This document shows, piece by piece, positions 34,535 to 44,288 of a DNA stretch of 64,000 nt (its first letter is position 1; every line of letters starts with the position of its first letter). The stretch comes from Gaoshiqia hydrogeniformans (GTDB lineage Bacteria; Bacteroidota; Bacteroidia; Bacteroidales; Prolixibacteraceae), in NCBI RefSeq assembly GCF_049347105.1, contig NZ_CP186334.1, positions 1,798,001 to 1,862,000 of the forward strand, given 5' to 3'. The notes beneath the pieces are model-generated. The model did not search any database. It was given only the letters and a program-made list of their open reading frames with translations, and had not been told where the DNA came from. A program made the translations under genes and the position numbers.

Positions 34535-34834
34535 CTAATTTTTAAGTCGTTTTAAAATTTCTTTTGCCTTTTCAATGTCTCTCTGTTGCGTTGATTTATC
34601 CCCACCAATGAGTAGAATAATAATTTTTCCGTCTGATTCCTTAAAATATACCCTGTACCCTTTAGCATTGTCAATTTTCAACTCCCGAATGCCATCACCA
34701 ACAGGTTCACAATCGCCAAAGTGTTCATCATTCTCAATCTTTTGAATTCGGAACAAAATTTTGGCTTTGGCTCTTAAATCTTTCAGCTTTCTCAGCCATT
34801 TGTCAAAATCGTCTGTTTTCTCAATTATATACAC
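34535..34834 (-). CDS. RelE/ParE-superfamily toxin (COG3657, Gp49-like)
   Basis: 99 residues. Family features: DDFDKWLRKLKDLRAKAKIL at the start, FGDCEPVGDGIRELKID in the middle, GYRVYFKE, and the C-terminal IILLIGGDKSTQQRDIEKAK. Such toxins act on mRNA or, less often, gyrase. First gene of the toxin-antitoxin operon. It is the second RelE-type toxin in the window and clearly different in sequence from that at 22439-22771. Confidence 0.9.
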   Translation of the reverse strand: MYIIEKTDDFDKWLRKLKDLRAKAKILFRIQKIENDEHFGDCEPVGDGIRELKIDNAKGYRVYFKESDGKIIILLIGGDKSTQQRDIEKAKEILKRLKN

Positions 34835-34841
34835 TCACTAT

Positions 34842-34867
34842 TTTGTATTCATTTGGATACAAATTTA
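34842..34867 (-). promoter_or_regulatory. Promoter and operator of the COG3657/COG3636 operon
   Basis: Inverted arms TTTGTAT (34842-34848) and ATACAAA (34857-34863) lie just upstream of the toxin start. On the minus strand TAAATTTG (34867-34860) fits the -7 box TAnnTTTG and overlaps the right arm. That is the layout expected for an autorepressed toxin-antitoxin promoter. Confidence 0.5.
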
Positions 34868-35238
34868 TGCAATCTTTTTATTTATGAAAGGCTTCATTCA
34901 AAATTATAAAGGAAAATTAAACTTGTAAAGTATTGTGGATGTGTTTCTTAAAATGCACCACAACAGGTTCCTAACGGAACCATACACAGATCTGCCATCC
35001 GTCCGGCATCAAAGCGAATACCATAGAGAGCCTGTACAAAGTCAGGTTTCCTATACGGGAATGTGTTGGTAAAAAGTGGAATTTGTCGTACGCCCCGAAA
35101 AGCCGGAGTAGTTGATTTTAAGTCGATTTATTCTTAAATTGCATCTGCTCCGACACCGGCCGCAGTGGTCTGCCCAAACCAAAACCCGTCAATAACCTTT
35201 CCATTTTTCAGCGGATAACCCTTAACATCTGACAAAAT
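34868..35238. other. Intergenic region upstream of the dipeptidase gene
   Basis: No gene seen. GGAATTTGTCGTAC at 35081-35094 recurs in reverse complement near 33945-33959, which suggests another fragment of a dispersed extragenic repeat. The last 100 bases should hold the promoter of the next gene, but no clear box was identified. Confidence 0.4.
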
Positions 35239-36678
35239 ATGGAATCACAGTTTATCGATTTACACATTCATCCGGCCATTAAGGCCTTGGGAAAAAGTTT
35301 CAACCGGAAGCCCGGTATCAACAACCCCAACAAAAACCGGCAGGACAGCCTGTGGTTTGCCGATTCGCCTTCGGTTATCGACAAACTGGCCAACATTACG
35401 GCCACGCTCACCAAGTTTCGCCAATCCGATTTTACAACCTTGGCCAAAGGAGGCGCCCAGGTCGTCTTCGTGTCGCTGTGCGGCCTCGAAAAGGGCTTTG
35501 TGATGACCAAAATCGGCACCAAGCTACCGGGCGATCTGGTGAACAACCTGGTCATCGGCATGGGAAAAAAACGCATTGATTACGTCCAGAAAATGGATAA
35601 TTACTTTACCGATCTGGAGATGGAATACAACTTTTACAAGCAACTCGACGGCCATAAAATCAGGATCGACGGACGCTGGTACCGGTATAAACTGGTGTCG
35701 GCCTTTCACGAAATGGAAGAAAACCACGAGCCGGGGATCACCAGCATCTATGTAATTCTGACCATCGAGGGAGCACATGTATTCAACTGCGGCCTCGGGA
35801 TGATGGGAAAAAAGGCCGATCCGGATGAAGTACTGGCCAATGTCGATAAAGTAAAACAATGGGATAAACGGCTGTTTTTCATCGGCATGACCCATCATTT
35901 CAACAACGAGCTGGTGGGTCATGCCCAAAGCCTTCACGGGATGGTTCGGAAGCTATGCGATCAGTCGGAAGGTTTAAACGAAGGTTTTCACGAGCTGGGA
36001 TGGAAGGTCGTCCGCAAGTTGCTCGACAATACCGATGGAAAACGAGTGCTGATCGACCTGAAACACATGAGTGTCAAGGCGCGAAACGAGTATTACCGCT
36101 TCCTCGAAGAAGAATTCCCCGACGAGATTATTCCCTTACTGGTGAGCCATGGCGCCGTGAACGGTATGCGGTCGTACCGGGAACGGGTGGAAGACGACCT
36201 GTTTAACTACGGCAAATTTCAGGGTACCGATATCAATTTCTTTGATGATGAACTGCTGCAGGTGGCCCGTTCGGGCGGCTTGTTTGGCATCCAGTTCGAC
36301 GAACGCCGGGTGGCCAGCGAATCGGAACTGAAGAAAAGCGGACCGTTTTTGGACCGGCGGAAAATGCTGTTTTACAAGTCGAAGCTCATTTGGAACCAAA
36401 TTGAGCACATAGCCCGGGTTTTAAACCACAACCACCGGTTTGCCTGGGGAATCCAGTGTATCGGATCCGACTTCGACGGGATGATTAACCCGCTGAACGG
36501 CTTCTGGACAGCCGAAGATATGCCCTTGTTTGACAGCTACCTCGAAAAACACGCCTATAATTTTCTGGTTTCGGAGCAGGCCAGCCAGTTGCATGAATTT
36601 AACCGGCTGAAGGCCAATGAAATTGTTGAGCGTTTTATGAAAGAAAATGCCCGGGAGTTTTTGAGAAAGAATTTTTAA
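35239..36678 (+). CDS. Membrane-dipeptidase-like peptidase, M19 family
   Basis: 479 residues. Metal-binding pattern of family M19: IDLHIHPA near the N-terminus with His9 and His11, the bridging Glu177 in LTIEGAHVF, His219/220 in FIGMTHHFNNELVGHA, then LVSHGA and CIGSDFDG further on. These enzymes are zinc dipeptidases that hydrolyse a wide range of dipeptides. No signal peptide, so the product is probably cytoplasmic. Longer than renal-type members because of an extended region at 85-160. Single gene. Confidence 0.88.
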   Translation: MESQFIDLHIHPAIKALGKSFNRKPGINNPNKNRQDSLWFADSPSVIDKLANITATLTKFRQSDFTTLAKGGAQVVFVSLCGLEKGFVMTKIGTKLPGDLVNNLVIGMGKKRIDYVQKMDNYFTDLEMEYNFYKQLDGHKIRIDGRWYRYKLVSAFHEMEENHEPGITSIYVILTIEGAHVFNCGLGMMGKKADPDEVLANVDKVKQWDKRLFFIGMTHHFNNELVGHAQSLHGMVRKLCDQSEGLNEGFHELGWKVVRKLLDNTDGKRVLIDLKHMSVKARNEYYRFLEEEFPDEIIPLLVSHGAVNGMRSYRERVEDDLFNYGKFQGTDINFFDDELLQVARSGGLFGIQFDERRVASESELKKSGPFLDRRKMLFYKSKLIWNQIEHIARVLNHNHRFAWGIQCIGSDFDGMINPLNGFWTAEDMPLFDSYLEKHAYNFLVSEQASQLHEFNRLKANEIVERFMKENAREFLRKNF

Positions 36679-36814
36679 GCGGGAATAATGCTGGTTGAAA
36701 CAAACCACCTCCGGCAAGTGGTTTTCAACACGAAGTCTCCCCTTTATTTGCGAGTAGCAAGCTGCAAGCCGCAAGCTTCAATGACCAATTATCCAGTGAC
36801 CAATTATCCAAACC

Positions 36815-36830
36815 TCCGGCAACTGCCGGA
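36815..36830. repeat. Small perfect hairpin between the M19 and cysS genes
   Basis: TCCGGCAacTGCCGGA, 7-bp arms with a 2-base loop, in the gap between the convergent dipeptidase and cysS genes. Just upstream (36781-36809) is a short direct repeat, TGACCAATTATCCA twice. It lacks a T run, so a terminator role is only possible. Confidence 0.45.
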
Positions 36831-36888
36831 TAAACACGGGGTTGACACGGGCAACGGCAATCAGGCGCAGCCACAAAATCTCCCGGGC

Positions 36889-38361
36889 TTATTTCAACTC
36901 CCAGCTAAAGCCTTCTTTGGTATCTTTTACCACAAAACCCAGGTTGGCCAGCTCATTCCGGATCCGGTCGGACATCGCCCAGTCTTTATTGGCTTTGGCT
37001 TCCTGGCGGATCTGCAGCAGCAGGTCAACGGCGGCATGGTAAGCCTTGTTTTCCCCGGCTGTAGCCTGTTCCTGTTTTTTCAGGCCAAACAGATCGAAAA
37101 TAAAGGTCGCATACAGAGATTTCAGGTCCGACAGGTCGGCTGCTGAAACAGCGGCTTTCCCGTCGGCAACCGAGTTAATCAGTTTCACCCCGTCGAACAG
37201 ATGGGCCATGGCCACCGGACTGTTCAAATCGTCGTTCATAGCGGCATAGCACTTTTGTTTTAAACCGGCAACGTCCACAGTCGACTGTTCTCCGGCCTGA
37301 AGTTGCTCAAGGGTTTCAGCCGCTTTCAGCAAACGCTCCAGCCCTTTTTCGGCAGCCAGCAGCGCTTCGTTCGAGAAGTCGAGCGTACTGCGGTAATGGG
37401 CAGTCAGCATGAAAAAGCGGATGGTCATGGGGCTGTATGCTTTTTCGAGCGAGGGATGATTTCCTTCGAAAAACTCGTCGAGCGAAATGGCATTTCCGAG
37501 CGATTTTCCCATTTTTTGCCCGTTCAGGGTGATCATGTTATTGTGCATCCAGTAACGTACGGCATCGTGCCCGTGAGCGGCTTTAGCCTGGGCAATTTCG
37601 GCTTCGTGGTGCGGGAAGGTCAGATCCATGCCGCCGCCGTGGATATCGAAGGTTTCGCCCAGGTATTTGCAACTCATGGCGGTGCACTCGAGGTGCCAGC
37701 CCGGAAAACCGTCGCTCCAGCGCGAGGGCCAGCGCATGATGTGTTCGGCCGATGCCTTTTTCCAGATGGCAAAATCGAGCGGCGAGCGCTTTTCACCCTG
37801 CCCTTCCAGTTCGCGGGTATTCGCCTGTAAATCTTCGATTTTACGTCCCGAAAGTTCGCCGTAAGGATAGTTTTTGGCGTATTTTTCCACATCAAAATAA
37901 ACCGACCCGTTGCTTTCGTAAGCATATCCCGAAACCAGGATTTTTTCCACGGCCTCAATCTGCTCGATGATGTGGCCGGTTGCACGGGGCTCAATACTTG
38001 GCGGAAGCACGTTCAGTTTCTCCATTTTCTGGTGATAGTCGTTGGTATAAATCTGAACAATTTCCATGGGTTCCAGCTCGTCGAGCCGGGCTTTCCGGGC
38101 AATTTTATCTTCGCCCTCGTCGGCATCGTTGGCCAGGTGGCCTACATCGGTGATGTTCCGCACATAACGGACTTTATAACCCAGGTGTTTCAGGTAACGA
38201 AACAACAGATCGAACGTAATGGCCGGGCGGGCATGGCCGAGGTGGGCTTTGCCGTAAACAGTCGGTCCGCATACGTAAAGTCCGGCTTTACCCGGGTGAA
38301 GAGGTTTAAAAACTTCTTTTTTGCGGCTTAATGTGTTGTAAACCTGAAGTTGATTTTCCAT
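36889..38361 (-). CDS. cysS: Cysteinyl-tRNA synthetase
   Basis: 490 residues from the ATG at 38361 (MENQLQVYN). The class I signature appears as GKAHLGHARP (His-Leu-Gly-His at 40-43) and KMGKS in the C-terminal part of the catalytic domain. Zinc ligands are Cys31 in VCGPTVYG and the ECTAMSCKYLG / HHEAE region. C-terminal DALR and anticodon-binding helices follow. It charges tRNA-Cys. An upstream ATG three codons earlier is less likely. Confidence 0.97.
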   Translation of the reverse strand: MENQLQVYNTLSRKKEVFKPLHPGKAGLYVCGPTVYGKAHLGHARPAITFDLLFRYLKHLGYKVRYVRNITDVGHLANDADEGEDKIARKARLDELEPMEIVQIYTNDYHQKMEKLNVLPPSIEPRATGHIIEQIEAVEKILVSGYAYESNGSVYFDVEKYAKNYPYGELSGRKIEDLQANTRELEGQGEKRSPLDFAIWKKASAEHIMRWPSRWSDGFPGWHLECTAMSCKYLGETFDIHGGGMDLTFPHHEAEIAQAKAAHGHDAVRYWMHNNMITLNGQKMGKSLGNAISLDEFFEGNHPSLEKAYSPMTIRFFMLTAHYRSTLDFSNEALLAAEKGLERLLKAAETLEQLQAGEQSTVDVAGLKQKCYAAMNDDLNSPVAMAHLFDGVKLINSVADGKAAVSAADLSDLKSLYATFIFDLFGLKKQEQATAGENKAYHAAVDLLLQIRQEAKANKDWAMSDRIRNELANLGFVVKDTKEGFSWELK

Positions 38362-38512
38362 GAATTGCAAAATTTATGCAAAGGTAGAAATTTCCGGCGA
38401 AACCGGGTTTAGGTTTTTGGGACACGACAAAATCAACCCATGAAATATGATTTTCCTTATTTCTTTTGAGTTGAATTAGCTATAAATTGGCACATGTTAA
38501 TTCAATGGAAAA

Positions 38513-39541
38513 ATGAAAGCGATTGTCAAAAGTAAACCTGAACGCGGCCTATGGATGGAAGAGGTTCCCATGCCCAAAATCGGCCCGAACGATGTATTAA
38601 TCCGTGTGAAAAAAGCCGCCATTTGCGGTACCGACCTGCATATTTACAAGTGGGACGAGTGGGCTCAGAACACCATCAAAACACCCGTTATCATTGGTCA
38701 CGAATACATGGGCGAAGTGGTTGAAACCGGCTCGGAAGTCGACCGGGTCCATGTGGGCGAACGGGTCACGGTTGAAGGACATATTTCCTGCGGGTTTTGC
38801 CGTAACTGCCGCCGCGGCCGTCAGCACATCTGCGACCATACGGTAGGGATCGGCGTCCAGCGTGACGGCGGTTTTGCCCAGTATATCGCGGTGCCGGCCA
38901 AAAACGTGTTAAAAGTCGATCCGCGTATTCCCGACGAAATTATGGCTATTATGGACCCGCTGGGCAATGCCACACACACGGCCCTCTCCTTCCCCCTGCT
39001 TGGCGAAGATGTGCTGATTACCGGTATTGGCGGACCGATAGGCGCTATGGCTGCCGCTGTTTGCCGTTTCGCCGGCGCCCGGAATATCGTTGGTACCGAT
39101 ATATCGAAATACCGCCGGAACCTGGCCCGCCAGATGGGAGCTACCAAAGTGGTCGATCCTTTGAAAGACAGTGTGAAAGACGCCATGGGACGGCTTGGCA
39201 TGGTCGCCGGTTTCGACATCGGACTCGAATGCAGCGGTTCGCCGGTTGCATTTAAAGATATGGTGGAAAATATGTACAACGGTGGAAAAATCTCCTTGCT
39301 GGGACTACTCCCGGGTAATACCACAATCAATTGGAGTAAGCTCATTTTCAAAGGATTAACCCTTAAAGGGATTTACGGACGTGAAATGTACGAAACATGG
39401 TACCACATGGAAATGATGCTGACGACCGGACTGGACATTACGCCGGTGATCACTCACCGCATGAAAGCAGCTGATTTTCAGGAAGCTTTTGACATTATGG
39501 AACAGGGAAACTGCGGAAAAATCATCCTGGACTGGGAATAA
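38513..39541 (+). CDS. tdh: L-threonine 3-dehydrogenase, zinc-dependent
   Basis: 342 residues, the standard Tdh length. Catalytic zinc ligands Cys38, His63 and Glu64, with the family-typical ICGTDLHIYKWDEWAQ. Structural zinc: Cys93, Cys96, Cys99, Cys107. The nucleotide-binding loop is GIGGPIGAMAA, slightly varied from GxGxxG. It oxidises L-threonine to 2-amino-3-ketobutyrate with NAD+. The usual partner kbl is not adjacent. Single gene ending at a convergent terminator shared with the DUF4421 gene. Confidence 0.94.
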   Translation: MKAIVKSKPERGLWMEEVPMPKIGPNDVLIRVKKAAICGTDLHIYKWDEWAQNTIKTPVIIGHEYMGEVVETGSEVDRVHVGERVTVEGHISCGFCRNCRRGRQHICDHTVGIGVQRDGGFAQYIAVPAKNVLKVDPRIPDEIMAIMDPLGNATHTALSFPLLGEDVLITGIGGPIGAMAAAVCRFAGARNIVGTDISKYRRNLARQMGATKVVDPLKDSVKDAMGRLGMVAGFDIGLECSGSPVAFKDMVENMYNGGKISLLGLLPGNTTINWSKLIFKGLTLKGIYGREMYETWYHMEMMLTTGLDITPVITHRMKAADFQEAFDIMEQGNCGKIILDWE

Positions 39542-39583
39542 ACAAGAGTCAAAATAATACCGGAAAAACTCCATATCCGGTAA

Positions 39584-39623
39584 AGCAAAAAGGATCAGAC
39601 GCTTAGAGTTTGATCCTTTTGCT
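39584..39623. terminator. Bidirectional terminator between tdh and the DUF4421 gene
   Basis: AGCAAAAAGGATCA (from 39584) pairs with TGATCCTTTTGCT (39611-39623). The right arm encodes the last residues of the leftward gene (SKRIKL, stop at 39603-39605). A second hairpin, TACCGGA/TCCGGTA, lies at 39558-39582. The A- and T-rich stem bases could serve both converging genes. Confidence 0.65.
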
Positions 39624-40613
39624 TATATTGAATTCGATAAAATTTGTCCCGTTCAGGATGCTTAACATTCGATACTGAACCCGCGAATTTTGCTGGTAGC
39701 GGATAAAGCTTGTTCCGATAAAAAATCTGGGGAAAAAATACCCTGCCGATAGTTGGAAAACATCGCCCCGGCTCAGTTTGGTCTGGTAGTCGGCCTCTTC
39801 TCCGCTCATGTGCCACACATTTTGCTGCAAACCCAGGCTAAAGCGGTATGAGCCGGTAATAATCCAGTTTTTAGTGGGCACCAGCGAATAAGCATAACCC
39901 AAATTGGCATTCAGTGTCGAAGCTTCCAGGTGATTCTGTTCGCGGGCGGTTTTAAAGTAGGAATTTCCGATCTCGGAAGGCACAAAGGCCGAATCAGCCT
40001 CCACCTTAAGTAAGTGTACTCCCCCTCCAAATACCAGCGAGCCGGCGCTTTTCAGCTGGATATCCGTTTGTTTGAACGCCGCCTTGTACGAAAACTTCCG
40101 GTTGTTCAGTACATAATTCAAATTCACGCCAAGGTTTTTGGTAACCAGGTCCCTGCGTTGATAATACCGTTCTTCTCCGGGGATAAACAGCCCCTGCCCG
40201 TCTTCCCGGTCGAGGTGATAGCCGCGGGTTTTCAGCGCCAGGACATCAATCGTGAATTTACGGGTGTACAGATAACTCTGCAGGCCATAGTTTGACGTTC
40301 TGCCAAAACGATCATCATCCCGGGAAAGGAAAGGAACTTTTGTGCCCAACTTCAGCCCAAACCACTTGTAATCGAAACCAAGGCCCAGGTTAAAATAATC
40401 GTTCGGACGATATTTCAACCGGACCATCTCGCTCAGGTCGTGAAACCGGACAAAATTATTCTTGTTTGCCGAATATGCCCGGATAACCAGGTCATGATAG
40501 CAAGACTGAATATAAGTACTATCCTGCTTTTGAGCCGGAGAACGCTCCTGCTGCCGGGAAAAAGCCAGACTTGCATTCAACAGAAAAAAACAGCCAAGCG
40601 CAAACGTCTTCAT
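39603..40613 (-). CDS. DUF4421-family outer-membrane beta-barrel protein
   Basis: 336 residues. Signal peptide at 1-19 (ALGCFFLLNASLAFS). The rest is made of alternating beta strands with aromatic ends (YFNLGLGFDYKWFGLKLG, YGLQSYLYTRKFTIDVLALK) and ends with INGTNFIEFNISKRIKL. This agrees with my recollection of DUF4421, a Bacteroidota family of unknown function, probably a barrel. Its ATG overlaps the end of the exonuclease III gene by 4 bases, so the two are co-transcribed. Confidence 0.85.
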   Translation of the reverse strand: MKTFALGCFFLLNASLAFSRQQERSPAQKQDSTYIQSCYHDLVIRAYSANKNNFVRFHDLSEMVRLKYRPNDYFNLGLGFDYKWFGLKLGTKVPFLSRDDDRFGRTSNYGLQSYLYTRKFTIDVLALKTRGYHLDREDGQGLFIPGEERYYQRRDLVTKNLGVNLNYVLNNRKFSYKAAFKQTDIQLKSAGSLVFGGGVHLLKVEADSAFVPSEIGNSYFKTAREQNHLEASTLNANLGYAYSLVPTKNWIITGSYRFSLGLQQNVWHMSGEEADYQTKLSRGDVFQLSAGYFFPRFFIGTSFIRYQQNSRVQYRMLSILNGTNFIEFNISKRIKL

Positions 40614-41377
40614 AAATCCATTTCAACCCATACCGGACAATGATCGGAATGCACCGCTTCGGGGATAATTCCGGCGTTTCTGATTTTTTCTTTTAACGGG
40701 GCGGTCACCAGGTGATAATCGATCCGCCAGCCCTTGTTGTTCCCACGTGAGCCCGCCCGGTAACTCCACCACGAATACTGGTGCGGTTCCTGAACAATCT
40801 CCCTGAAACTGTCGGTATAACCGTCTTCGGTAAACTGCCGGAACCATTCGCGTTCTTCGGGCAGAAACCCGGAGGTGTTCTGCTGCTTTTCCGGATTGTG
40901 TATATCGATCCACAAACGGCAGATGTTATAATCGCCCGAAATGATCAGGTTGGGATGTTCTTTTCTCAACTCATTCAAATAAGCATGAAAATCGGCCAGA
41001 AAATCCATTTTGAAGGCCTGCCGGGCATCTCCGGTCGTTCCGGAGGGGAAATAGGCGCTAATGACCGAAAAAGAGCCAAAATCGGCGCGTATCACCCGGC
41101 CCTCTTTGTCGTACTTCGAATTACCCATGCCGTATTCAACATGAATTGGTTTTTCTTTGGTCAAAAGGGCCACTCCGCTATAGCCTGCTTTTTCGGCCGA
41201 ATAGCTGTACATCGAATACCCCAGGGCTTCAAATTCATTCTCACTCATCTGCCCGTTTTGGGCTTTTGTTTCCTGAATACACAGAATATCCGGATCAGCT
41301 TGCTTCATCCATGTTAAGAAATCTTTCTTTAAAGCAGCCCGGATGCCATTTACATTATAAGAAAAAATACGTTTCAC
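40610..41377 (-). CDS. xth: Exodeoxyribonuclease III (AP endonuclease)
   Basis: 255 residues. Endonuclease/exonuclease/phosphatase fold with family motifs: YNVNGIRAALKKDF at the start, ILCIQETKAQ (metal-binding Glu), ISGDYNICR and the C-terminal SDHCPVWVEMDL. It cleaves abasic sites and trims 3' ends in base-excision repair. First gene of a two-gene leftward unit with the DUF4421 gene. Divergent from rsgA at 41445. Confidence 0.95.
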   Translation of the reverse strand: MKRIFSYNVNGIRAALKKDFLTWMKQADPDILCIQETKAQNGQMSENEFEALGYSMYSYSAEKAGYSGVALLTKEKPIHVEYGMGNSKYDKEGRVIRADFGSFSVISAYFPSGTTGDARQAFKMDFLADFHAYLNELRKEHPNLIISGDYNICRLWIDIHNPEKQQNTSGFLPEEREWFRQFTEDGYTDSFREIVQEPHQYSWWSYRAGSRGNNKGWRIDYHLVTAPLKEKIRNAGIIPEAVHSDHCPVWVEMDL

Positions 41378-41444
41378 AATTTTTCGTAATTTTGGAATGA
41401 TTAATTCCGGTTAAAATAGTTTATTTTTTTAAATCAGAAAGCCA

Positions 41445-42389
41445 TTGAACAAAGGTATTGTTATAAAATCAACTGGAAGTTGGTACCAGGTAAAAACCGA
41501 AACAGGAAAAATCCTTGATTGCAAAATTAAAGGTAATTTCCGTATCAAGGATATTAAAAGTACCAATCCGCTGGCGGTTGGGGATTTGGTTGAATACCGG
41601 CTGTCTGACCAGGAAGAAGGGCGCACGGGAGAAATGGTTGGCCTAATTACCGAAATCGCAGACCGGAAAAACTACATTGTCCGCCGGTCGCCGAACCTTT
41701 CGAAGCAGTCACACATTATTGCCGCCAATATCGATCAGGCATTTATCGTGGTCACCATCAATTACCCGGTAACGACCAGCACATTTATCGACCGCTTTTT
41801 GGCTTCGGCCGAAGCTTACCGCATCCCCTGTACCATCATTTTCAATAAAATTGACCGCTATAACCACGAACAGAAACAGCAGATGGAGGACTGGACTGAG
41901 CTGTACCGAAAAATTGGTTACCGATGCCTGCAAACCTCTGTAAAAACAAAAACCGGCCTGGATGAACTCAAAAAAATGATGGCGGGCAAAACCAATGTTT
42001 TTTCGGGTCATTCGGGTGTTGGTAAATCAAGCCTGATCAATTCGGTTGAACCGGGATTGAACCTGAAAACAAAAGAAATATCCGATTATCATCAAACCGG
42101 AAAACATACGACGACTTTTTCGGAAATGTTTGAACTGAGTTTTGGAGGACACATTATTGATACTCCCGGAATAAAAGGTTTTGGAATGCTGGATATGGAA
42201 AAAGAAGAAATCGGGCACTATTTTCCCGAAATTTTCAAACGACTTGAAAAATGTCAGTACTACAATTGCACCCATACACACGAACCGGCTTGCGAAGTTA
42301 AAAAAGCCGTTATGGAAGGCGAAATTGCCGAAAGCCGCTATTACTCTTACCTGGGCCTGCTGGAATCGGATGAAAAGTACCGGAACTGA
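41445..42389 (+). CDS. rsgA: Ribosome small-subunit GTPase RsgA (canonical copy)
   Basis: 314 residues, initiated at a TTG (41445); no upstream ATG is in frame and the first residues (NKGIVIKSTGSWY) match the family start. OB domain (about 5-75), NKID (134-137), GHSGVGKSS (188-196), DTPG (239-242), and zinc ligands Cys270, Cys275, His277, Cys283. It checks 30S-subunit maturation. The other copy at 28980-30035 differs strongly in sequence. Single gene between xth and uvrC. Confidence 0.95.
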   Translation: MNKGIVIKSTGSWYQVKTETGKILDCKIKGNFRIKDIKSTNPLAVGDLVEYRLSDQEEGRTGEMVGLITEIADRKNYIVRRSPNLSKQSHIIAANIDQAFIVVTINYPVTTSTFIDRFLASAEAYRIPCTIIFNKIDRYNHEQKQQMEDWTELYRKIGYRCLQTSVKTKTGLDELKKMMAGKTNVFSGHSGVGKSSLINSVEPGLNLKTKEISDYHQTGKHTTTFSEMFELSFGGHIIDTPGIKGFGMLDMEKEEIGHYFPEIFKRLEKCQYYNCTHTHEPACEVKKAVMEGEIAESRYYSYLGLLESDEKYRN

Positions 42390-42453
42390 TCTGGTTGACA
42401 ACAATCAGGCGCCTGTTTTCAGGGCCAAATTTTGCTATTTAAAAAGCTATTTT

Positions 42454-44259
42454 TCAATTCTTTAGATTGAAATATTCGAAGATTTTGGCGGCACGAGAAT
42501 CGCCTATTCGGGCAGCCACCGTATCGTAGTCCTGATTTTTCAGGTTCTCAAGGCTCTTAAATTCGCGCAAAAGCAACTGAATGGTCTTCTCCCCTATTCC
42601 TGGAATTTCTTCGAGTTCGGACTTGATAAAACTCTTCGATCGTTTTTGCCGGTGAAAGGTAATGCCAAAACGATGGGCCTCGTCGCGGGCCTGCTGAATC
42701 ACCTTTAGCGTTTCCGAATTTTTATCGAGGTAGAGCGGAACCGAGTCGCCCGGGAAAAAGATTTCTTCCAGTTTTTTTGCAATGCCGATGATCGAAATTT
42801 TTCCGCGCAAATCCAATTTTTCGAGCGCATTCAGGGCGGCGCCCAATTGACCCTTTCCCCCATCGATGATGATCAGCTGTGGCAAGGGTTTTTCTTCCTC
42901 AAGCAAACGTTTGTAGCGGCGGTAAACAATTTCCTCCATCGATGCAAAATCATTCGGTCCATCCACGGTTTTCACATTGAAATGGCGGTATTCTTTTTTG
43001 GCCGGTTTCGCCTGCTTAAAAACAACGCAGGCCGCCACCGGATTTGTCCCCTGCAAATTGGAATTATCGAAACATTCAATCTGAACAGGCAACTCTTTCA
43101 ACTGTAAATCTTTTTTTATGGTTTCGAGTATGCGATCGGTGTTTTGTTTCGGTCTCGACAAAACCTGTTGTTTCTCTTTTTCGAGCCGGAAATATTTCGC
43201 ATTGCGTACCGATAAATCCATCAGTTTCTTTTTATCGCCCCGAACCGGAACTCTAAATTCAATCCCGCTCAGAGCAATCTTAGGTTTAAAGGGTACCAGG
43301 ATTTCTTTGGCATTCGAATAAATTTTTTGCCGGATATCGGCTATCGCGAATTCAAGTAATTCTTCGGGCGATTCATCCAATACTTTCCGCAACTCGGTGG
43401 TATACGTTTGCACGATGGCCCCGTTGATCACTTTCAGGTAATTGACGAAAGCTGATTTTTCGACCACATCGATCCCAAAAACATCAACATCCGTAATAGT
43501 GGAACTGACAACCGTTGACCTGTTCTGAAATTTTTCGAGAATAATCAGTTTTTCTTTAATCTGCTCCGCTTCTTCGAAACGGTATTCCCCGGCCCTGTTT
43601 TTCATCATTTCCCGAAGGTACTTGATTACCCCCGAAATATTTCCCTTTAAAATATCTTTGATCTGATCGATGTACTGACTATACTCTTTTTCCGTTTGCA
43701 GACCTTCGCACGGACCCAGGCAGTTTCCGATGTGGTATTCCAGACAAACTTTGAATTTTCCCTGGTTTACATTTTCTTCAGAAAGATTGTATTTACAATT
43801 CCTGAGTTTATACAAACGTTTGAACAAATCGAGCAAGGTACGAACGGCTACCACCGAAGTATACGGGCCGAAATAGGAAGAACCGTCGCGGTAAACATTC
43901 CGGGTTTGAAACACGCGCGGGAAACGTTCATTTTTGACAACAATCCAGGGATACGTTTTATCGTCTTTCAGACGGATATTATACCGGGGCTGGTATTTTT
44001 TAATCAGGTTGTTTTCCAGTAAAAGGGCATCTTCTTCCGTTTCAACCACCATGTGTTTGATATCGGCAATATTCCGGACCAGCAGGGCAGTTTTCCGGCT
44101 GTCGTGGTTTTTGGTAAAGTAAGAAGATACCCGCTTCTTTAAATTTTTTGCTTTTCCAACGTAGATGATTTTCCCGGTATTATCAAAATACTGATAGATT
44201 CCCGGTTGGTCAGGAAGCACCGAAATCAGTTCTTTCAGTTGTTCGGCCCGATGATTCAT
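42454..44259 (-). CDS. uvrC: UvrABC excinuclease subunit C
   Basis: 601 residues from the ATG at 44259 (MNHRAEQLKELISVLPDQPG); an ATG five codons earlier is the alternative. GIY-YIG nuclease domain at about 16-95 (GIYQYF, IIYVGKAKNL), an UVR helix near 200-235, the RNase H-like second nuclease domain (ECFDNSNLQGTNPVAACVVF), and a C-terminal helix-hairpin-helix (LEEIPGIGEKTIQLLLREF). It makes both incisions in nucleotide-excision repair. Last gene of the leftward block, 29 bases after apt. Confidence 0.96.
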   Translation of the reverse strand: MNHRAEQLKELISVLPDQPGIYQYFDNTGKIIYVGKAKNLKKRVSSYFTKNHDSRKTALLVRNIADIKHMVVETEEDALLLENNLIKKYQPRYNIRLKDDKTYPWIVVKNERFPRVFQTRNVYRDGSSYFGPYTSVVAVRTLLDLFKRLYKLRNCKYNLSEENVNQGKFKVCLEYHIGNCLGPCEGLQTEKEYSQYIDQIKDILKGNISGVIKYLREMMKNRAGEYRFEEAEQIKEKLIILEKFQNRSTVVSSTITDVDVFGIDVVEKSAFVNYLKVINGAIVQTYTTELRKVLDESPEELLEFAIADIRQKIYSNAKEILVPFKPKIALSGIEFRVPVRGDKKKLMDLSVRNAKYFRLEKEKQQVLSRPKQNTDRILETIKKDLQLKELPVQIECFDNSNLQGTNPVAACVVFKQAKPAKKEYRHFNVKTVDGPNDFASMEEIVYRRYKRLLEEEKPLPQLIIIDGGKGQLGAALNALEKLDLRGKISIIGIAKKLEEIFFPGDSVPLYLDKNSETLKVIQQARDEAHRFGITFHRQKRSKSFIKSELEEIPGIGEKTIQLLLREFKSLENLKNQDYDTVAARIGDSRAAKIFEYFNLKN

Positions 44260-44288
44260 ACTGGAGTATTTCAAACCAAAAGAAAGAA

